Shown piece by piece: positions 1-7,600 of a stretch of DNA of 48,812 bases. Source of the stretch: RBG-16-66-20 sp052386675. GTDB taxonomy: Bacteria > Pseudomonadota > Gammaproteobacteria > Burkholderiales > SG8-39. The position numbers were made by a program, and so were the translations under genes. The first letter of the stretch is position 1; each line of letters starts with the position of its first letter. Location of the stretch: contig JBQTJX010000055.1 in the NCBI GenBank assembly GCA_052386675.1, forward strand, positions 1 to 48,812, given 5' to 3'. Under the pieces are notes generated by a model. That model was not told the origin of the DNA. It made no database searches and was given only the letters and a program-made list of their open reading frames with translations.

Positions 1-785
1 TTCCACTCGTCCCAGACCCAGAAGCCGATGCCGACGCCGCCGGTGAGCATCTCGGCGGCGACGATCACCAGCCAGGCGACGCCGATGGAAAGGCGCACGC
101 CGGTGATCATGTAGGGCAGCACCGCCGGGAAGAGGATCTTGGTGAACACCTTCCACTCGGACAGATTGAGCACGCGCGCCACGTTCAGGTAATCCTGCGG
201 CACCTGGCGCACGCCGAGGGCGGTGTTGATGATCATCGGCCACAGGCTGCAGATGAAGATGACGTAGATCGCCGCCGGATACGCCGCCTTGAATCCGAGC
301 AGGCCAATCGGCAGCCAGGCGAGCGGCGACACCGGCTTGATCAGCGCGATCACCGGCGCCGCCATGCCGGAAAGGAACTTGAAGCGGCCGATCAGAAAGC
401 CGAGCGGGATGCCGACCGCGGCGGCGAGGCCGAAGCCGATGCCGACGCGCTTGAGCGACGAGAGCACGTTCCAGCCGATGCCCTGGTCGTTGGGCCCCTT
501 GCTGTAGAACGGGTCGGAAAAGATCTTCACCGCCGCCCCCCACACCGTGACCGGGTCGGGAATCCGTCCGCCGCCCTGCTTCGACACGATCGCCCACAGG
601 CCGAGAAAGAGCGCGAGGCCGGCGAGCGTGGCTAGCAGCGTGACGATCCATTCCGGCGCGCGCGCCCGCCGATAGCCCGTGGCGGCGGGCCGGGCGGCAG
701 CTTTGGCGGCATCGGCACGCGCGCCCAGTAACTGCGCCGCGGGGTGCGGACCGCTCGAAGCAATCCGGATCGGCACCGCGCTCAC
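1..785 (-). CDS. nrtB: Nitrate ABC transporter permease NrtB (3' end outside window)
   Basis: Inner-membrane permease of the NrtABC nitrate/nitrite uptake system. The frame reads about 261 codons from a GTG and runs off the left edge, so the C-terminus is missing. A transmembrane segment lies near residues 47-65, and the binding-protein-dependent permease region follows. The C-terminal part has the family loop that contacts the ATPase (LNLSEWKVFTKILFPAVLP), and the last visible residues are GIGFWVWDEW, typical of NrtB. The GTG directly follows the nrtA stop and has AAGGTGG five bases upstream inside the end of nrtA, so the two are translationally linked. The start could instead be a GTG nine bases further in. 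No ATG is available near the N-terminus. Confidence 0.9.
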   Translation of the reverse strand, partial: MSAVPIRIASSGPHPAAQLLGARADAAKAAARPAATGYRRARAPEWIVTLLATLAGLALFLGLWAIVSKQGGGRIPDPVTVWGAAVKIFSDPFYSKGPNDQGIGWNVLSSLKRVGIGFGLAAAVGIPLGFLIGRFKFLSGMAAPVIALIKPVSPLAWLPIGLLGFKAAYPAAIYVIFICSLWPMIINTALGVRQVPQDYLNVARVLNLSEWKVFTKILFPAVLPYMITGVRLSIGVAWLVIVAAEMLTGGVGIGFWVWDEW

Positions 786-2033
786 TCAAGCCACCTTGAC
801 TTTGAAGGCGCTCGCGTATTTTTTCGGGTCGCGACCGTCCCAGACGACGCCGTCGATGAACTTGGAGCTGCGCATCGGGTCCTTGGGAACCGACGCCTTC
901 GCCATCGCCGCCGCGTCCTTGTAGACGTCGAGGCGATTCACTTTCCTGGCCACCGCGAGGTAATCCGGGTCTTCCTTGAGCAGGCCCCAGCGCCGGTGCT
1001 GGGTCATGAACCACATGCCGTCGGAGAGATAGGGGAAGGGCGCGTGACCGTCGTTGTAGAACTTCATGTGGTCCTTGTCGTCCCAGGTCTTGCCGATGCC
1101 GTTGTCGTAGCGCCCGAGCATGCGCGCCACGATCACGTCCTTGTCGGTGTTGACGTAGGACTTGTCGGCAATGATGTCCGCGGTCTTCTGCCGGTTCGCC
1201 AGGCTGGCGTCGATCCACTTGCCCGCCTCGATGATGGCGGCGGTCATGGCGCGCGCGGTCTTCGGGTACTTCTGCACGAACTCGGCGGTGCAGCCCAGCG
1301 TCTTCTCCGGGTGGTCCTTCCAGATCTCCTGCGTGGTGTTGGCGGTGAAGCCGATCTTGTCCACGATGGCGCGGTTGTTCCACGGCTCGCCGACGCAGAA
1401 GCCGTCCATGTTGCCGATGCGCATGTTGGCCACCATCTGCGGCGGCGGCACGGTGATGGTCTTCACGTCCGCGAACGGGTTGATGCCGTGCGCCGCCAGC
1501 CAGTAGTAGAGCCACATGGCGTGCGTGCCGGTCGGGAAGGTCTGGGCGAAGGTGTAGTCGCCTTTCTCCCGCTGGATGAAGGCTTTCAGGCCCGCGCCAT
1601 CCTTGACGCCTTTCTCGAACAGCTTGCGCGAAAGGGTGATCGCCTGCCCGTTGTGGTTAAGCGCCATCAGGACGGCCATGTCTTTCTTCGGCCCGCCCAC
1701 GCCCATCTGCAGGCCATATACAAGGCCGTAGAGCACGTGCGCCGCGTCCAGTTCGCCGTTGACCAGCTTGTCGCGCACGCCGGCCCAGGAGGCTTCCTTG
1801 GAGGGCGTGATCTTGATGCCGAACTTCTCGTCGAACTTCATCACCGAGGCGACCACCACCGAGGCGCAGTCGGTGAGCGGGATGAAGCCGACCTTCACTT
1901 CCTTCTTCTCGGGCGCGTCCGATCCCTGCGCCCAGGCGCCGGTGCGCACCGCCGCGGGCACCAGGCTCATGAGGCCGGCTGCGCCAGCCTGCTTGAGGAA
2001 CCTGCGCCGCTTGCCGCTCGCGTTTTCATTCAT
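786..2033 (-). CDS. nrtA: Nitrate-binding periplasmic protein NrtA, Tat-exported
   Basis: Substrate-binding component of the nitrate ABC transporter, 415 residues. The N-terminus carries a twin-arginine signal (RRRFLKQ at residues 9-15, hydrophobic stretch, then an AWAQ-type end). The mature part begins KVGFIPLTDCASVVVA and has the NrtA-like segment NHNGQAITLS, which points to nitrate rather than taurine or sulfonate. An upstream in-frame ATG 15 codons earlier lies in the terminator region. The ATG at 2033 is preferred because GGAG sits six bases before it. Expression is probably controlled by the sigma-54 promoter and attenuator upstream. A homologue without a signal peptide (NasS) acts as nitrate sensor in other bacteria; this copy looks exported. 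Confidence 0.93.
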   Translation of the reverse strand: MNENASGKRRRFLKQAGAAGLMSLVPAAVRTGAWAQGSDAPEKKEVKVGFIPLTDCASVVVASVMKFDEKFGIKITPSKEASWAGVRDKLVNGELDAAHVLYGLVYGLQMGVGGPKKDMAVLMALNHNGQAITLSRKLFEKGVKDGAGLKAFIQREKGDYTFAQTFPTGTHAMWLYYWLAAHGINPFADVKTITVPPPQMVANMRIGNMDGFCVGEPWNNRAIVDKIGFTANTTQEIWKDHPEKTLGCTAEFVQKYPKTARAMTAAIIEAGKWIDASLANRQKTADIIADKSYVNTDKDVIVARMLGRYDNGIGKTWDDKDHMKFYNDGHAPFPYLSDGMWFMTQHRRWGLLKEDPDYLAVARKVNRLDVYKDAAAMAKASVPKDPMRSSKFIDGVVWDGRDPKKYASAFKVKVA

Positions 2034-2055
2034 CGCTGTCTCCGTGGTCAGTGCC

Positions 2056-2109
2056 AAAACAAAAAGGGCGCTCGACACGAAACCTCGCGGTCTCGCTCCG
2101 AACGCCCTT
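2056..2109 (-). terminator. Intrinsic terminator (attenuator) ahead of nrtA
   Basis: On the minus strand AAGGGCGTTCG (2109-2099) pairs over 11 positions, one of them G-U, with CGAGCGCCCTT (2074-2064). Inside it a second 7-bp stem, CGAGACC/GGTTTCG, closes a GCGA tetraloop, with three unpaired bases on each side between the stems. The outer stem runs straight into TTTTTGTTTT. It lies about 25 bases before the nrtA start, not after a gene, so it fits an attenuator rather than an ordinary gene-end terminator. Confidence 0.9.
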
Positions 2110-2120
2110 GTCCAGTGCCG

Positions 2121-2136
2121 CGCGCGCCGTTGCGCG
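2121..2136 (-). promoter_or_regulatory. Hexaloop hairpin, candidate ANTAR-binding element
   Basis: Minus-strand CGCGC-AACGGC-GCGCG: a 5-bp GC stem closing a six-base loop with A at loop position 1 and G at position 4, the loop pattern described for ANTAR-bound RNAs. It is 11 bases upstream of the terminator stem. The expected companion hairpin is not clear. GGCC-ATA-GGCC lies just upstream but has a three-base loop and would fall partly before the predicted transcription start. Confidence 0.55.
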
Positions 2137-2155
2137 TGGCCTATGGCCTTACCTA

Positions 2156-2171
2156 TGCAATCCGCGTGCCA
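2156..2171 (-). promoter_or_regulatory. Sigma-54 (RpoN) promoter of nrtA
   Basis: Minus-strand TGGCACGCGGATTGCA matches the -24/-12 consensus TGGCACG-N4-TTGCA at every fixed position, with GG and GC exactly 10 bases apart. The predicted start of transcription is near 2145. Sigma-54 promoters of nitrate-assimilation genes are normally activated by NtrC under nitrogen limitation. Confidence 0.88.
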
Positions 2172-2217
2172 GCAGGAATCTCAACCAATACAGCGGCATC
2201 TGCGCCCGTTCATGCAC

Positions 2218-2236
2218 CACGCCAGAGCATGGCGCA
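2218..2236. promoter_or_regulatory. Candidate NtrC enhancer upstream of the nrtA promoter
   Basis: The minus strand reads TGCGCCA-TGCTC-TGGCGTG, an inverted repeat with the five-base spacing of NtrC sites (TGCACCA-N5-TGGTGCA). The first arm matches 6/7 and the second about 4/7. Its centre is about 82 bases upstream of the predicted transcription start, a usual enhancer distance. A perfect half-site TGCACCA overlaps it on the plus strand at 2213-2219. The match is imperfect, so this is a suggestion. Confidence 0.35.
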
Positions 2237-2242
2237 CCGCAA

Positions 2243-2821
2243 TCACGCTTTTCCAAGAAGGTCCGCGGCATCAATCAACTGCTGCGCGACTTCGCCGATG
2301 CGCTGCTTCTTCGACATCGCCAGCTTGCGCAGCGCGTGATAAGCCTCGTCCTCGGTGAGCGACCGCGAGCGCATCAGGATCCCCTTGGCGCGCTCGACCA
2401 ACTTGCGCTCCTCCAACCTCTCGTTGGCGTCGGCCAGCTCCTCGCGGACCTTCTGGAACGATTCGAAGCGCGCCACCGCCACCTCGATGATCGGGCGCAC
2501 GCGCGCCGCATCGAGGCCGTCCACGACGTAGGCGGAGACGCCGGCGCGGACGGCCTCCCGGATCGAATCGCTGCGATCGTCATGGGAGAACATGACGATC
2601 GGGCGCGGGCTGGACTGGGACACCACGCACAGGTGCTCGATGGCGTCGCGCGTTGGCGAATCGGTGTCGATCACGATCACCTCGGGGCGCGTGCGCTCGA
2701 TGGCCGCGAGCAGCTCAAGCGGCGAGTCGATTACCCCCACCACCTCGTGGCCGGCGCGCAGCAGGCCCTCGCGCACCTCATCGGCGCGATCCGGCAGTTC
2801 CTCGACCAGCAGCACCCGCAT
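2243..2821 (-). CDS. nasT: NasT-type ANTAR transcription antiterminator
   Basis: RNA-binding antiterminator of nitrate assimilation, 192 residues. Residues 1-115 form a receiver-like domain: IDTD at 51-54 aligns with the phosphoacceptor region, but the usual acidic pair is EE (7-8), and the conserved lysine after the last strand is missing (SAYVVDG), as in other NasT/AmiR pseudo-receivers. A charged coiled-coil (about 115-140) leads into the ANTAR domain (RKLVERAKGILM...), which ends with a three-helix bundle. It lies between the AlgH-like gene (12-base gap) and the nrtA leader it probably acts on. In known systems NasS holds NasT inactive until nitrate binds; no nasS is seen in this window. 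Confidence 0.92.
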   Translation of the reverse strand: MRVLLVEELPDRADEVREGLLRAGHEVVGVIDSPLELLAAIERTRPEVIVIDTDSPTRDAIEHLCVVSQSSPRPIVMFSHDDRSDSIREAVRAGVSAYVVDGLDAARVRPIIEVAVARFESFQKVREELADANERLEERKLVERAKGILMRSRSLTEDEAYHALRKLAMSKKQRIGEVAQQLIDAADLLGKA

Positions 2822-2833
2822 GCGCGGCCCGTC

Positions 2834-3418
2834 CTAGATTCCGTCGCGCTTGTGCTCCGCGCGCTTCACCAGCTTCTCCCAGAGGCCCTCGACCTGCCTG
2901 TCCAGCACGATGCTCGCCTCGGGCTCCTGCACGAACCACAGGCCGCGCTTGAGTTCGTCGGCCAGCTCGCCCGCGTCCCATGCCACCAGCCCGGCGACGA
3001 AACGTGCGCCCTCGGTGCCGGTTTCGATGATCCGGTCGACGGTGGTGGCGTCCATCGCCACGTAGAGGCCGGGGGCGAGTTCGAGCGAGCGCCCGCCGGG
3101 GCTTTCGTCGCGATGCACCAGGGCGAACACGAACTGCGTGTTCAGCGGCCCGCCGAGGTACACCGGGTCGGGCACTTTCTGGGAGGCCTCATGGCCGGGG
3201 AACAGCTTGCCCAGCGTCATGGGCGTGGGCCGGTTGACGATGAAGCCGAGGTGGCGGCCTTCGCCGACCGGCCTGACCACCAGGATGGTCGAGCCGTAGA
3301 ACTCGCCTTCCATCCTGGGCTGCGCCACCAGCAGCAGTGGCGCTTCGAGGTCTTCGGCCCTGGCGGCCGGCGTTGTGGAGAGCAGGGCCACGGCAAGCAC
3401 GGCAAGCATCAGGCGCAC
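2834..3418 (-). CDS. Exported YqgE/AlgH (DUF179) family protein
   Basis: 194 residues. The body is a clear AlgH/YqgE domain (LGFIVNRPTPMTLGKLF, VYLGGPLN, WDAGELADEL), a family of uncertain biochemical role. Unlike ordinary cytoplasmic YqgE, it starts with a Sec-type signal peptide (residues 1-22, ending ARA-ED) and loses the usual N-terminal HHFLIAMP motif, so it is probably periplasmic. A second, standard yqgE is present at 29402. The GTG start is supported by GGGAGA five bases upstream; an ATG three codons later is possible. It heads the operon with nasT behind a sigma-54 promoter, which suggests a link with nitrogen regulation; function unknown. Confidence 0.85.
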   Translation of the reverse strand: MRLMLAVLAVALLSTTPAARAEDLEAPLLLVAQPRMEGEFYGSTILVVRPVGEGRHLGFIVNRPTPMTLGKLFPGHEASQKVPDPVYLGGPLNTQFVFALVHRDESPGGRSLELAPGLYVAMDATTVDRIIETGTEGARFVAGLVAWDAGELADELKRGLWFVQEPEASIVLDRQVEGLWEKLVKRAEHKRDGI

Positions 3419-3457
3419 GACGATCTCCCAGGTTGGCGACAGTGTGCATGTTGCAAC

Positions 3458-3473
3458 GCATCAAACGTGCCAA
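3458..3473 (-). promoter_or_regulatory. Sigma-54 (RpoN) promoter of the AlgH-like/nasT operon
   Basis: Minus-strand TTGGCACG-TTTG-ATGC: the -24 half is perfect, the -12 half has one mismatch (ATGC for TTGC), and GG and GC are exactly 10 bases apart. The predicted start is near 3446, about 28 bases before the GTG at 3418. It is weaker than the nrtA promoter but in the same nitrogen-controlled locus. Confidence 0.65.
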
Positions 3474-3531
3474 TGTCGGTAATAGTCTGATTTAAATATG
3501 AAACCTGGTTCTCCGGAGGACCCCATCCTCG

Positions 3532-4539
3532 ATGGATCCCTCCGAATTGGTGCGCAACAAGCGCGAATTCCGGGCACGTCGCTTGCTGCACACTAAAGCC
3601 ATGAGCTTTCAGCGCGGGTCTTTCCTCAGCCTGGCCCCGAGCGGTTTCCACCGCGTCGCCTACCTGGACTGGGGCAACCCGGCGAGTGACCACGTCGTCA
3701 TCTGCGTGCACGGACTCGCCCGCAACAGCCGCGACTTCGATGCCCTGGCGGGGGACCTGTCCGCTCGCTGCCGCGTGATCTGCATGGATGTGGCCGGGCG
3801 CGGCGACAGCGAATGGCTGGGGGACAAGGGCGACTACCGCTTCTCCACCTACATGGCCGACGCTGCGTCGCTCATCGCGCGCATCACGACGCCGGCCCCG
3901 CCGCGCTACTTCGGCGCCTTCCGTGGCACGCGCGATGCGCCGCCGGCGCCGACGCGCATCGACTGGGTCGGCACCTCCATGGGCGGGCTGATCGGCATGC
4001 TGCTCGCCGCCAAGCCGGGCTCCCCGATCCGCCGCCTGGTACTGAACGACGTCGGGCCGTTCATACCATGGTCCGCGCTGTATCGCCTGAAGGGCTACGT
4101 TGGCACGCGCTCCACGTTCCGCAGTCTCGGCCAGGCGGAGCTGCACCTGCGCGACGCCTGCGCCCAGTTCGGGCCGCTCAGCGACGAGCAATGGCGCCAT
4201 CTCGCCGAGCACAGCGTCGAGCCCACGCCCGAGGGGGAATTCCGGTTGCGCTATGACCCCGGTATCGGCCGCACCATGGGAGGCCACAGCGATCCGGAGT
4301 TCCCGCTAGGGCCCAACATTCTCGCCGGCATCGACCTGTGGGGCACCTGGCGCGAAACCACCTGCCCGACGCTGGTTCTGCGCGGGGCCGAGTCCGACGT
4401 CCTGTCGCAGGACACCGTGGCGCAAATGCGCGCCCTGCGCCCGGGGGTGGAGGTGCTGGAGCTGCCCGGGGTCGGCCACGCGCCGGCGCTGATGAGCTAC
4501 GATCAGATTGCGGCGGTGCGCGGGTTCCTGTCGCGCTGA
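3532..4539 (+). CDS. Alpha/beta hydrolase
   Basis: Predicted serine hydrolase, 335 residues. It shows an oxyanion HG pair (CVHGLARNSRDFD), the nucleophile elbow GTSMGG, an acidic residue after strand 7 (GAESDVLS) and a late histidine (GVGHAP), so the triad is complete. The substrate cannot be told; relatives include lactonases, esterases and haloperoxidase-like enzymes. The start is uncertain. ATG 3532 has GGAGGA eleven bases upstream. ATG 3601 (MSFQRGSFLSLAP) fits the domain start better but has no ribosome site. A candidate -10 (TTAAAT) lies near 3492. It is divergent from the nitrate block and followed by icmF, with no obvious functional tie to either. Confidence 0.85.
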   Translation: MDPSELVRNKREFRARRLLHTKAMSFQRGSFLSLAPSGFHRVAYLDWGNPASDHVVICVHGLARNSRDFDALAGDLSARCRVICMDVAGRGDSEWLGDKGDYRFSTYMADAASLIARITTPAPPRYFGAFRGTRDAPPAPTRIDWVGTSMGGLIGMLLAAKPGSPIRRLVLNDVGPFIPWSALYRLKGYVGTRSTFRSLGQAELHLRDACAQFGPLSDEQWRHLAEHSVEPTPEGEFRLRYDPGIGRTMGGHSDPEFPLGPNILAGIDLWGTWRETTCPTLVLRGAESDVLSQDTVAQMRALRPGVEVLELPGVGHAPALMSYDQIAAVRGFLSR

Positions 4540-4561
4540 GCCGCGCCGGCGGCCGGCGTAA

Positions 4562-4591
4562 GTTGACGTTTACGTCAACGTAAAGTAGGGT
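4562..4591 (+). promoter_or_regulatory. icmF promoter with overlapping palindromic operators
   Basis: A candidate promoter TTGACG (4563-4568), 17-base spacer, TAGGGT (4586-4591) is filled with two overlapping perfect inverted repeats: GTTGACGTTTACGTCAAC (4562-4579) and TTTACGTCAACGTAAA (4569-4584). ACGT recurs three times at six-base spacing. The second palindrome fills almost the whole gap between -35 and -10, the placement used by MerR-family regulators. From memory, such ACGT palindromes resemble operators of LiuR-type MerR regulators of branched-chain acyl-CoA breakdown, which would suit icmF; that link is inference. Confidence 0.6.
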
Positions 4592-4618
4592 AGCCGACCC
4601 CTGAGGAGGGGCTTTGCG

Positions 4619-7600
4619 ATGACCGACCTGTCCGAGTCCAAGAGCCTCGTCTACAAGGCGAAGCACAAGATCCGCTTTGTCACCGCGGCAAGCCTGTTCG
4701 ACGGCCACGACGCCTCGATCAACATCATGCGCCGCATCCTGCAGGCCGCGGGCGCCGAGGTGATCCACCTCGGCCACAACCGCTCGGTCGAGGAAGTGGT
4801 CGCCGCCGCGCTGCAGGAGGACGTGCAGGGCATCGCCATTTCCTCCTACCAGGGCGGGCACCTGGAATATTTCAAGTACATGGTGGACCTCCTGCGCGAG
4901 CGCGGTGCCGGTCACGTTCAGGTGTTCGGCGGCGGCGGCGGCGTGATCGTCGCCGAAGAAATCCGCGAGCTTCAGGAGTATGGCGTTGCGCGCGTCTATT
5001 CTCCCGAGGACGGCCAGAAGATGGGCCTGCAGGGCATGATCAACGACATGCTGGCGCGCTGCGATTTTGATCCAACCCGCCGCAACCCGGAAACGCTGGC
5101 ACAGACCATCACGGCGCTCGAGCTGGGGGGCCTCGACAAGGACAAGGTCATCGAGGCGGCGAAAGCGAAGGTGGTCCCGGTGCTGGGCATCACGGGCACC
5201 GGCGGCGCGGGCAAGAGCTCGCTCACCGACGAACTGGTGCGCCGCCTGCGCATCGACCAGGGTGAAGGACTATCGGTGGCGATCCTCTCGGTGGACCCGA
5301 CGCGCCGGAAAACCGGCGGGGCGCTGCTCGGGGACCGCATCCGCATGAACGCCATTCATGGCCCGAATACATTCATGCGGTCCCTTGCCACGCGCGAGTC
5401 CAACGCCGAGATCGCCACCTGCCTGCCCGAGGCGATCGCCGCGGCGAAGGTGGCCGGCTTCCAGCTGGTGATCGTGGAGACCTCCGGCATCGGGCAGGGC
5501 GACGCGGCGATCGCGCCGCTGGTGGACGTTTCGCTCTACGTCATGACCCCGGAATTCGGCGCCGCCAGCCAGCTGGAAAAAATCGACATGCTGGACTTCG
5601 CGGACTTCGTCGCCATCAACAAGTTCGACCGCAAGGGTGCGGAGGATGCGCTGCGCGACGTGCGCAAGCAGGTGCAGCGCAACCACGCGGCCTTCGGCCA
5701 GGCGCCCGAGGCGATGCCGGTGTACGGCACCATAGCCTCGCGCTTCAACGATGACGGTGTCACCGCGCTCTACCAGGGGATTGCGGCAAAGCTGGTGGAG
5801 AAGGGGCTGAAGCTCTCTCCTGGCACGCTGCCGAAGGCCTTCGGCCGCGTGTCGTCGAACGTCAACGTGGTGGTCCCCTCGAAGCGGTCCCGTTATCTCG
5901 CCGAGATCGCAGAAGGCCAGCGTGCCTACCTGGCGCACGCGCTGCAGCAGTCGCGAGTGGCGCGCGACCGGCAGAGCCTTCAGGCGGCAAAGCAGATGAG
6001 TGGCACCAGGGACCTTGATGCTCTCATCGTGCAGAAGGAATCGCAGCTGGACGCAGAATCGCGCCGCCTGCTCGAGGCCTGGCCCGATACGGTGAAGGCC
6101 TACAGCGGCACGGAAAGGGTGACAAGGGTGCGTGGCCGGGAACTGCGCACCAGACTCACCACCACCTCGCTGTCGGGCACGCAGATTCCGAAGGTGGCGC
6201 TGCCGAGGTTCGAGGACGCGGGCGAAATCCTGCGCTGGCGGTTGCGCGAGAACCTTCCGGGCGAATTCCCCTACACCGCGGGCGTGTTCCCGTTCAAGCG
6301 CGAGAACGAGGACCCGACGCGGATGTTCGCGGGCGAGGGCGACCCCTTCCGCACCAACAAGCGCTTCCACCTGCTTTCCAAGGACATGCCGGCCAAGCGC
6401 CTGTCCACTGCCTTCGACTCGGTGACGCTGTACGGCTTCGACCCGGACGAGCGCCCCGACATCTACGGCAAGGTGGGCAACTCCGGCGTTTCGATCGCCA
6501 CGCTGGACGACATGAAGGTCTTGTATTCCGGCTTCGACCTCTGCGCGCCGAACAACTCGGTGTCCATGACCATCAACGGGCCGGCGCCGACCCTCCTCGC
6601 CATGTTCTTCAACACCGCGATCGACCAGCAGCTGGAGCAGCTGGGCCGCCAGCCGACCGCGACGGAGTACGCCGAGATCAAGGCTCGAACGCTGTCCGCC
6701 GTGCGCGGAACCGTCCAGGCCGACATCCTGAAGGAAGACCAGGGCCAGAACACCTGCATCTTCTCCACTGAATTCTCCCTGAAGGTCATGGGCGACATCC
6801 AGCAGTACTTCATCGAGCACGACGTGAAGAACTTCTACTCGGTGTCCATTTCGGGCTATCACATCGCGGAGGCCGGGGCGAATCCGATCTCCCAGCTTGC
6901 CTTCACGCTCTCCAACGGCTTCACCTTCGTCGAGGCCTACCTCGCGCGCGGCATGTCGATCGACGAGTTCGCGCCCAACCTGTCGTTCTTCTTCAGCTAC
7001 GGCATGGATCCGGAGTACTCGGTGATCGGCCGCGTCGCGCGCCGCATCTGGGCCGTCGCCATGAAGAACCGCTACGGCGCCAGCGAGCGCAGCCAGAAGC
7101 TCAAGTTCCACTCCCAGACCAGCGGCCGCAGCCTGCACGCGCAGGAGATTGCCTTCAACGATATCCGCACCACTCTGCAGGCACTGATTTCCTCTTACGA
7201 CAACACCAATTCGCTGCACACCAATGCCTACGACGAGGCGATTACCACGCCCACCGAGGAGTCGGTGCGCCGCGCCATGGCGATCCAGCTCATCATCAAC
7301 CGCGAGTGGGGCCTGGGCAAGAACGAGAACCCGAACCAGGGCTCGTTCGTGATCGAGGAGTTGACGGATCTCGTCGAGGAGGCGGTGCTGAAGGAGTTCG
7401 AGGCCATCAGCGCCCGTGGCGGCGTTCTGGGGGCGATGGAGACCGGCTACCAGCGCGGCAAGATCCAGGAAGAATCCATGCACTACGAGCATCTGAAGCA
7501 TTCCGGCGCGTATCCGATCATCGGCGTCAATACGTTCCGCAACCCGAACGGCGACCCGGTTCCGGCCAAGATAGAACTGATCCGTTCCAGCGATGAGGAA

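Larger units (their letters stand above)
2034..2145 (-). promoter_or_regulatory. nrtA 5' leader, predicted ANTAR-controlled attenuator
   Basis: If transcription starts 12 bases after the -12 element of the sigma-54 promoter, the leader is about 112 nt. It contains a GC-rich hexaloop hairpin (2121-2136), then a strong intrinsic terminator (2056-2109), then the nrtA ribosome site. The gene just upstream encodes a NasT-type ANTAR protein. ANTAR proteins are known to bind hexaloop hairpins and prevent termination in nitrate-assimilation leaders. The hairpins and terminator are seen in the sequence; control by this NasT is inferred. Only one clear hexaloop hairpin is visible upstream of the terminator, whereas the described motif has two. 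Confidence 0.75.

Noticed and set aside
3450..3457. GTTGCAAC palindrome as an operator
   Set aside because: It is only eight bases and overlaps the sigma-54 -12 region and predicted start; too short to interpret separately.
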